From Isoetes taiwanensis (lineage: Eukaryota > Streptophyta > Lycopodiopsida > Isoetales > Isoetaceae): DNA of 64,000 nt. Below are positions 58,671-64,000 of the stretch, in pieces; the stretch's first letter is position 1; every line of letters starts with the position of its first letter. The notes below the pieces were generated by a model. It was given only the letters and a program-made list of their open reading frames with translations. It did not search any database and was not told the DNA's origin. The translations under genes and the position numbers were made by a program. The DNA lies in assembly GCA_021234155.1 (NCBI GenBank), contig JAJEKV010000168.1, positions 739,352-803,351 on the forward strand, read 5' to 3'.

Positions 58671-59990
58671 CTATACTGCTGCTTTATGAAAGGCCTGTAA
58701 TCACTTTTGCATGTTTAGAGCTTGCATACATTCAACATTTGTTAACATGCAAGTACATAAAGCATGCAATAACTTGCCTCTCTGTTTTAATTAGGAGCCC
58801 GGAGATTAAGCACCCTGATGCGGAGTTAGTTGCCTAATTAATTGCCATAGATATTATGAATTAGATTGCCAATATGTGGCACATGGAAGAGGCAGAAATC
58901 TTGCTGCCATGGCTTGAGGGATGCTATTGAATGTCTGTGGCAATAGCCCTGTTGCTATACTGAATAGGAACAGCTATCAAATTGGCAGAAAAGTGTCTTT
59001 GCCATGCGTGTTTCAATTATTGCCTACATTTTGAGTGCTTGACTGCCTCAACTTTGATAGCGAATGACATATTCTTTGACAGCAAAATGCTATTCCGTTT
59101 AATGCCGGCCTTTTACATCTAAAGCTAGGCAGGTGGCCATTCCGTTTAATTTGCGTCTTTGACATGAGTTGAACGAGGATAGGCGTGTAGGAGATTGAGA
59201 GTGTTACATTGCACACGGTATGATTTCTATGCTATTAAGCAAGACAGATACATCCATTAGCCCTGTAGCTGCACTGAATAGAAAATTTGACCAGCTAGAG
59301 AGGCTCTTGTTATTTGTGCTTCTTGTAGATCAAATGGTTGACCTAAAGCATTTGCATAAAAGCCTGCAAGATCACATACCAGGCAGTTGCTTTGTTCCCT
59401 TCTGCGTTAACTAGGAGCCCCGAGATATGACATGTGTCGCCTTGCGTCTTCTTCTAATGGTTGGCTGCTTTTACACAGTGTACTTGAATTTTACATGGGA
59501 TCTAGAGCAGCAGACCTGGTTTCTATTTTAGAATAAGTGGAGCTAGACAGGTGGCTACTCCGTTTAATGTGCATCTCTGACGGGTGCAGGTGAGCAAGTA
59601 GATACGTGTACATGATTGAAAGCACTATGTTACGCACTGTATGTTTCCTATACTGCTGCTTTATGAAGGGCCTGAATGACTAGAAAGGCTCTTGTTATTT
59701 GTGCTTCCTGTATTTCTGTATTTGCTACTTTATGAAAGGCCTGTATTAACTAAAGCATGTTTAGAGCTTGCATACATTCAGCATTTTTTAACACACAAGT
59801 ACATAAAGCATGCTATAGCTTACCTCTCTGCTTTAACTAGGAGCCCGGAGATATGACCTACTCACGGTATGTTTCCTATACTGCTACTCTATGAAATGTC
59901 TGTAATAACTTCAGCATATTTAGGAGTTGCATACACTTAACATCTGGTAAGAGACAAGTACATAAAAGACACTATACCTTGCCTCACAGC
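58671..59990 (+). repeat. Degenerate tandem repeats, unit about 135-145 bp
   Basis: Copies at about 58671-58808, 59713-59855 and 59860-59990 share CTATGAAA.GCCTGTAATAAC, GCATACA.TTCA, ACAAGTACATAAA and TAGGAGCCCGGAGAT. Partial copies with GGCTCTTGTTATTTGTGCTTC lie at about 59300 and 59680. They sit just upstream of the Helitron remnant and may belong to it. Confidence 0.65.
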
Positions 59991-62222
59991 TAGAAAAAGC
60001 AGTAGAAAAAGTGATGGAGCTTTGTTAGCAAAGTGACTAGGCAATGAGATGCAAGATTTGCTTCAATCCATACTTGAAGCTTTGATTATATCATTTGATA
60101 TAGTATACATACCCTGAAGGAGCCTTTTGAATGTATGAGACATTCATGTTTTCAGACTGCAATGTTGAGGTGAGGGCAGGCACTTTCAGTGTTTTGAGAT
60201 GAGCTATTCTCGTCATCTTAAATGCTGTAGACATCTATGTTGTGTAGAGAAAGCCGTAGTCTGTTAAGCTACGGGGCAGTTGCCTTGTTTTGAAAGCAGG
60301 TACCATTTTGGCTAATACAGACAATAATGTAAGTAGATTTTGTACAAACTGCTTTCTTCCGTAATCTATTGCCTAGATGTACCCATTTGTAGCGGATTCC
60401 ACGAATATTCAAGTAAAGGTTTAGCCTCATTGAAATTAGAAAGCTATTGTATGCATATATACCATGGTCTATATTTTGAATAGGGCATTGAATTGGAACT
60501 GAACATCCTCCGTAGGCAATGAACACAAAGCATGATAATCCCATGGGTGGTAATGCGCCAATGCCCATTGCTGTTGTTGCAAATGACAGTTGTTGTGCCG
60601 AAGTTCCGGAAGAGAAAAAGGTTGACGCAAAACAAGCATTATTGGGGAAGAAGTGCGGGAAATATTTCGCCCAATATTACAAGCAGCGAAGGCATGTGAG
60701 AGATCCAGGCAGTGACTGTAGGTTAAACCGTAGCAATAGCATGCCCAAGAATCCACCAAACTCACGGAGAGGCGCAGAAATGCTTTGTTTCCTTTGAAGA
60801 ATGAGACAAGCAATGCACTTGATCATGACACCCGAGCCACTGCTGCAGTCATACAATGCGGTGCACGCTAAACATGCTAACCAAGCATGTGATACGTGTG
60901 CAAGTTCTGATGCTACAACAGGGAAACCTCAGTCAACAATGTCATTGAGCATACATTGAGCACATGCATGCCATTGCAAGGCGTTGGAATGGAGGAGGCC
61001 AAGAAATGTACAAACTGATGAGGCTACTGATAGCCATGCAGTCGGGACTTACGGGCAATAATGTAAGTAGCCTATACACTGGCCGCTTCCTTCTATGAGC
61101 TATTCCCTAGTTAGATTATGGAGACTCGGTTTTTTTCTTTTCCGGAACATTAAATTGGCAGTAACTGCCCACTCCAGGTGGCTGGAGGCGCCTCTGGCAA
61201 TGCGCATCCACCACGTTCTGCCAGACAGAGTAAATGGTATAATGGGCTGCATGAGATGAAGAGTATTATGAAAAAGCAAAAGTGCGCATACATGAAATCC
61301 TGGACCCAGGCTAAAGCTGGAAACAGTAGTCTGAACATTAGTTGCGATGCAGCCACATTTTGGAAAGCAAGAGCCACAGCGATGGACATTCATAAGAAAT
61401 ATGCCCCTTACCATGGCTTTGCCTAGTCAAAAATTTGCTCTCATTGCAGCACACAACTAATGCACGATGGAAATCCATCTGTTGCAATAGGAAGCGCGTT
61501 GTATGTCATAGCCAGCTTCAGTTTCCTGTTGGGGCGAGTGAATTGATTATTTGGCTTTACTGGCTTAGGTGTAAGGGAGCAGTTCATGACGTTAAAAGTT
61601 CCATCATCTGTTGCTATTATGGGACGTACATACCATCAAATATTCTAAACATCAAAACCATCGCAGCCTTTGCATTTGTACCTCCATGATAGCGCTGAAC
61701 GATTCATCATTGCAGTAGCCAAATGCCACTTACTGGTCTACTGTCATTGTGGCTTCATAATGACAGTGAACCAGTATATATGAGTGTCTTGGACCCACTG
61801 TATGAACCATTACAATATACATTGCTGTTTCCATAAGGCACGCCTGGCTGAAGCCCAGGCATGATATGCACTTAAATAGATTAGTACAGATATCGGTTAA
61901 CGCGAGAGGACAGATTTTTGAACTTGGGCGCTTGAGCAATGAATATTTAGTTGGCACATATTCACGAGAAGAAGAATAATGTTTGAATTCCATAGCCACA
62001 CATGGGTACAAAAAACAATGTGCAAACAGTGATGTTGATTATGCAGAGGATGGCGACGAAACCAACAATATGCACCTGCCTGCATCTTTCGTAGGATGTA
62101 AACGATGGTGTAGTGTGCAGACGCACTTGCACTTGCACGTGCAAAGGGCCACCCTAGTTTCTTCATAAATAAAAAGCAAGCTGCTTGGGACTCAAACAGC
62201 TGCTGAAATTCCAGTCATTGTT

Positions 62223-62962
62223 GTGGGGTCCTTTCATGCACGCTTAGCTCGATTGAAATCATTGCTATACATGATCCGTGTGATTGAATTTCAGAAACGC
62301 TGCCTACCGCATACATGTATTGTATTAAAGTTGGAGCCAGAAGTACCAATGGAAGTAATTGACTTGATTATTAGTGCTGAACTTCCAAGTTCCCCCAATT
62401 TGGCAATACAAATAAAAAATTACATCGTCCATGAACAATCATTTAGATGTTTAAAGAATGGTATTTGTTGTATGTTCAATACTGACGATCTACAGATGGT
62501 GATCTCAATGTCATCTCCTATTGCCCGTTCCTATTATCGCAACTGGACTGCCACATAAATGTTGATGTTTCAGCAACAGTTATTTTCATGTATTTGTATG
62601 CATACATCTACAAAGGATTTGATAAGATTTAGTATCGAGCCGATGTAGGCAAGCAAGAGCTTGGTGAAATTGATGATTATATAAATGCACGGTATGTGTC
62701 AGCAACGGAGGCAGCATGGTGAATCTTGTCTTATCACATCACAAGTAAACAACCTGCTGTGCAATGCCTGCTGGTACACCTAGAGAATGGCCATGCTGAA
62801 AGCTACATAAGCAGGTTGGTTGCATCCAAATTGGAGCGATATTTCCTCAGGCCAGTAGCCCCAGAATTTACAGACCTCACTACATTGAATATAATGAAAA
62901 ATATATTAGGGACATATTTTAAGGCGGTGGACATGCACCGCACTTTTTTGCTGTCATTGTGA
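62223..62962 (+). pseudogene. Helitron Rep (HUH endonuclease) fragment
   Basis: VIEFQKRCLPHTCIVLKLEP corresponds to the HUH region of Helitron Rep; the second His of the usual HAH is replaced by Cys. DLIISAELP and CLKNGICCMF follow, matching the conserved Cys-rich segment. After a frame break, YLYAYIYKG near 62595 matches the catalytic tyrosine region, then EIDDYINARYVSATEAAW, a stop, and QPAVQCLLVHLE. Rep nicks and joins single strands in rolling-circle transposition. Frameshifts, a stop and the altered HUH make it inactive. Confidence 0.85.
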
Positions 62963-63189
62963 TTACTATTGTTGGTTTCAGGCTCCATGGCCTTCAAGGC
63001 CCTAAGAGAGCTAGTTAATAAATAAATAAAAAAAAATATTCAAATCATACAAAGAAGGTACTGCTGTGGGGGCCTGTGATTACCTTGAAGTGTCCTCTCT
63101 ATTGAGCTGAAATTGTATGTCGGCTGCCATTGGTTTTGCCACACAATGGTGAGATATTATTTTTGCCAATCGTTAATGCATGTTAATGC

Positions 63190-63281
63190 ATGTGCGTGCT
63201 AGGAATTGGATGGAAGTTCTTTGATGGAAAACACGTCGGAAGTTATCAAGAAACAATGCTTGCTATGGGGCTGCTCAAAAA
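63190..63281 (+). pseudogene. Helitron pre-helicase motif, plus strand
   Basis: FFDGKHVGSYQETMLAMGLL fits the conserved block that precedes the helicase Walker A in Helitron proteins (general pattern: a short G.v..SFqea..a.GLL segment). It ends at the inversion point near 63282, after which the plus-strand frame is only a shadow of the minus-strand helicase. Confidence 0.5.
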
Positions 63282-63693
63282 ATATCTTGTCAACGATATT
63301 ATTCTGAGCCATACAACCACATGGAATATGTACTACATTATTTGGAGGTCCTCATCATTCATGATCTTGATCTATAGATGCAATAGGTAAGTGAATCAGC
63401 TGCTTTCATATGGTGCTACACTCATATTTTGTATGAGCTTGTGGAAAGTAAATTATGTCCACAAAGGATTTTTCTTCCCACTTTAAAATATCTCGTCAAC
63501 GATATCATTCTGTGTGATACAACCACACGGAATATGTACTACATTATTTGGAGATCCTCATCATTCATGATCTCGCCATTTCCTAGACACAAATAGGTAA
63601 GCTGACCAATTCCTTTCATGTGGTGGTACATGCATATTTTGTATGAGCTTGTGGAAAGTAAATTGTGTCCACAAAGAATTTTTCTTCACACAC
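63282..63693 (-). repeat. 206-bp tandem duplication within the helicase pseudogene
   Basis: 63282-63487 and 63488-63693 are about 88-90 percent alike by eye, sharing GAATATGTACTACATTATTT and GTATGAGCTTGTGGAAAGTA. Both encode the same helicase segment on the minus strand. Confidence 0.9.
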
Positions 63694-63910
63694 TTAAAAT
63701 TATCTGTGTTTTGCTTGCTCTCTTGACAATAGGTGGCAATTGCTTAAAGTCACCTGCAGCAGCCATTATGATGCCACCAAATGGCTCCTCATTTTGCTGC
63801 TCCTCATTTTGCTTTATTTCCTCGTTGACTATTGTAATATGGGTCATTCCTATTTCATCCCATATTAGAAACTTTTGCTTTGTTAAGCGAGTTTGCTTCT
63901 CGAGTTAACT
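63282..63910 (-). pseudogene. PIF1-like helicase fragment of a Helitron, with internal duplication
   Basis: The minus strand reads LTKQKFLIWDEIGMTH (Walker B, DE box), then FGGIIMAAAGDFKQLPPIVK (helicase motif III). In the duplicated part it reads NSLWTQFTFHKLIQNMHV, LCLGNGE and IPCGCITQNDIVDEIF, matching the later helicase region of Helitron PIF1-type proteins. The last part occurs twice because of a 206-bp tandem duplication. Walker A is not in the window; it would lie to the right, beyond the sequence or lost. Stops and frameshifts show decay. Confidence 0.85.
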
Positions 63911-64000
63911 GGTCCTGAAGCGGATGTTGATTTTGGAGGGATAATTGACACATGTCACTCATCCTACCCCTTAAATATCAGGCATCATTGATTACACATG

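Larger units (their letters stand above)
60500..63910 (+). mobile_element. Decayed Helitron with inverted helicase half
   Basis: Rep-domain coding sequence is on the plus strand (62223-62962), followed by a pre-helicase motif (63190-63281). The PIF1-type helicase motifs are on the minus strand (63910-63282). A plus ORF at 60519-60797 and others at 61178-61689 are unassigned but may be the N-terminal part. No 5' TC or 3' CTRR end could be fixed, so the outer limits are approximate and the helicase may run off the window. Confidence 0.75.

Overview
The window looks like TE-rich, largely non-genic nuclear DNA of a land plant. It carries remnants of plant families: an autoinhibited Ca2+-ATPase, a class III peroxidase, a BTB protein of the MATH-BTB kind, a Ty3/gypsy chromovirus, an L1-type LINE with a zf-RVT domain, PIF/Harbinger elements and a Helitron. 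Candidate splice sites, poly(A) tails, target-site duplications and nested insertions point to a large eukaryotic genome. I cannot place the species; a fern, a gymnosperm or another large-genome plant would all fit. Few reading frames are intact, so most entries are pseudogenes or mobile elements.

Layout. 1-4.5 kb: decayed DNA with a frameshifted histone H3 pseudogene, then two acidic ORFs of unknown family that may form one two-exon gene. 4.57-13.1 kb: a chromovirus (gag, protease, RT, RNase H, integrase, chromodomain) whose 3' end (3' UTR, polypurine tract, LTR) is present twice in opposite orientation, as a 2.05-kb inverted repeat around a 3.9-kb spacer. 15.15-17.45 kb: a 2.3-kb minus-strand retro-insertion with poly(A) and a 12-bp target duplication; it contains a 60-residue signal-peptide ORF and three regularly spaced small hairpins. 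17.7-19.1 kb: a minus-strand chain of unrelated exon-like pieces (class III peroxidase, BTB, unknown). 20.48-21.19 kb: an intact 235-codon ORF with a RING/U-box-like tail.

21.70-25.68 kb: a complete PIF/Harbinger element with TIRs, TAA target duplication, an intact DDE transposase and a convergent Myb/SANT-like partner. 28.6 and 36.1 kb: exon-like pieces that may belong to one pTAC5-like gene relic. Between them, 31.94-35.41 kb holds a second, broken Harbinger in reverse orientation, itself hit by a 246-bp MITE with a 9-bp target duplication. 39.17-43.6 kb: a 5'-truncated L1 LINE (minus) next to a tRNA-like, SINE-type sequence. 43.97-45.48 kb: a Ca2+-ATPase pseudogene split by a 214-bp GATA microsatellite.

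46-53 kb is mostly AT-rich or unassigned DNA with degenerate tandem repeats and a GC-rich island at 49.4-50.7 kb. 53.7-54.6 kb: a second non-LTR RT remnant. 55.6-56.16 kb: a second Ty3/gypsy RT fragment, cut by a 119-bp-period tRNA-like duplication. 57.28-57.81 kb: a 531-bp MITE with 24-bp TIRs. 58.67-59.99 kb: degenerate tandem repeats. 60.5-63.91 kb: a decayed Helitron whose Rep half reads on the plus strand and whose PIF1-type helicase half reads on the minus strand, with a 206-bp duplication inside the helicase.

The only set of genes that clearly work together is the transposase plus Myb-like pair of the first Harbinger element. The rest records retrotransposition, nested insertion, gene-fragment shuffling and inversion.
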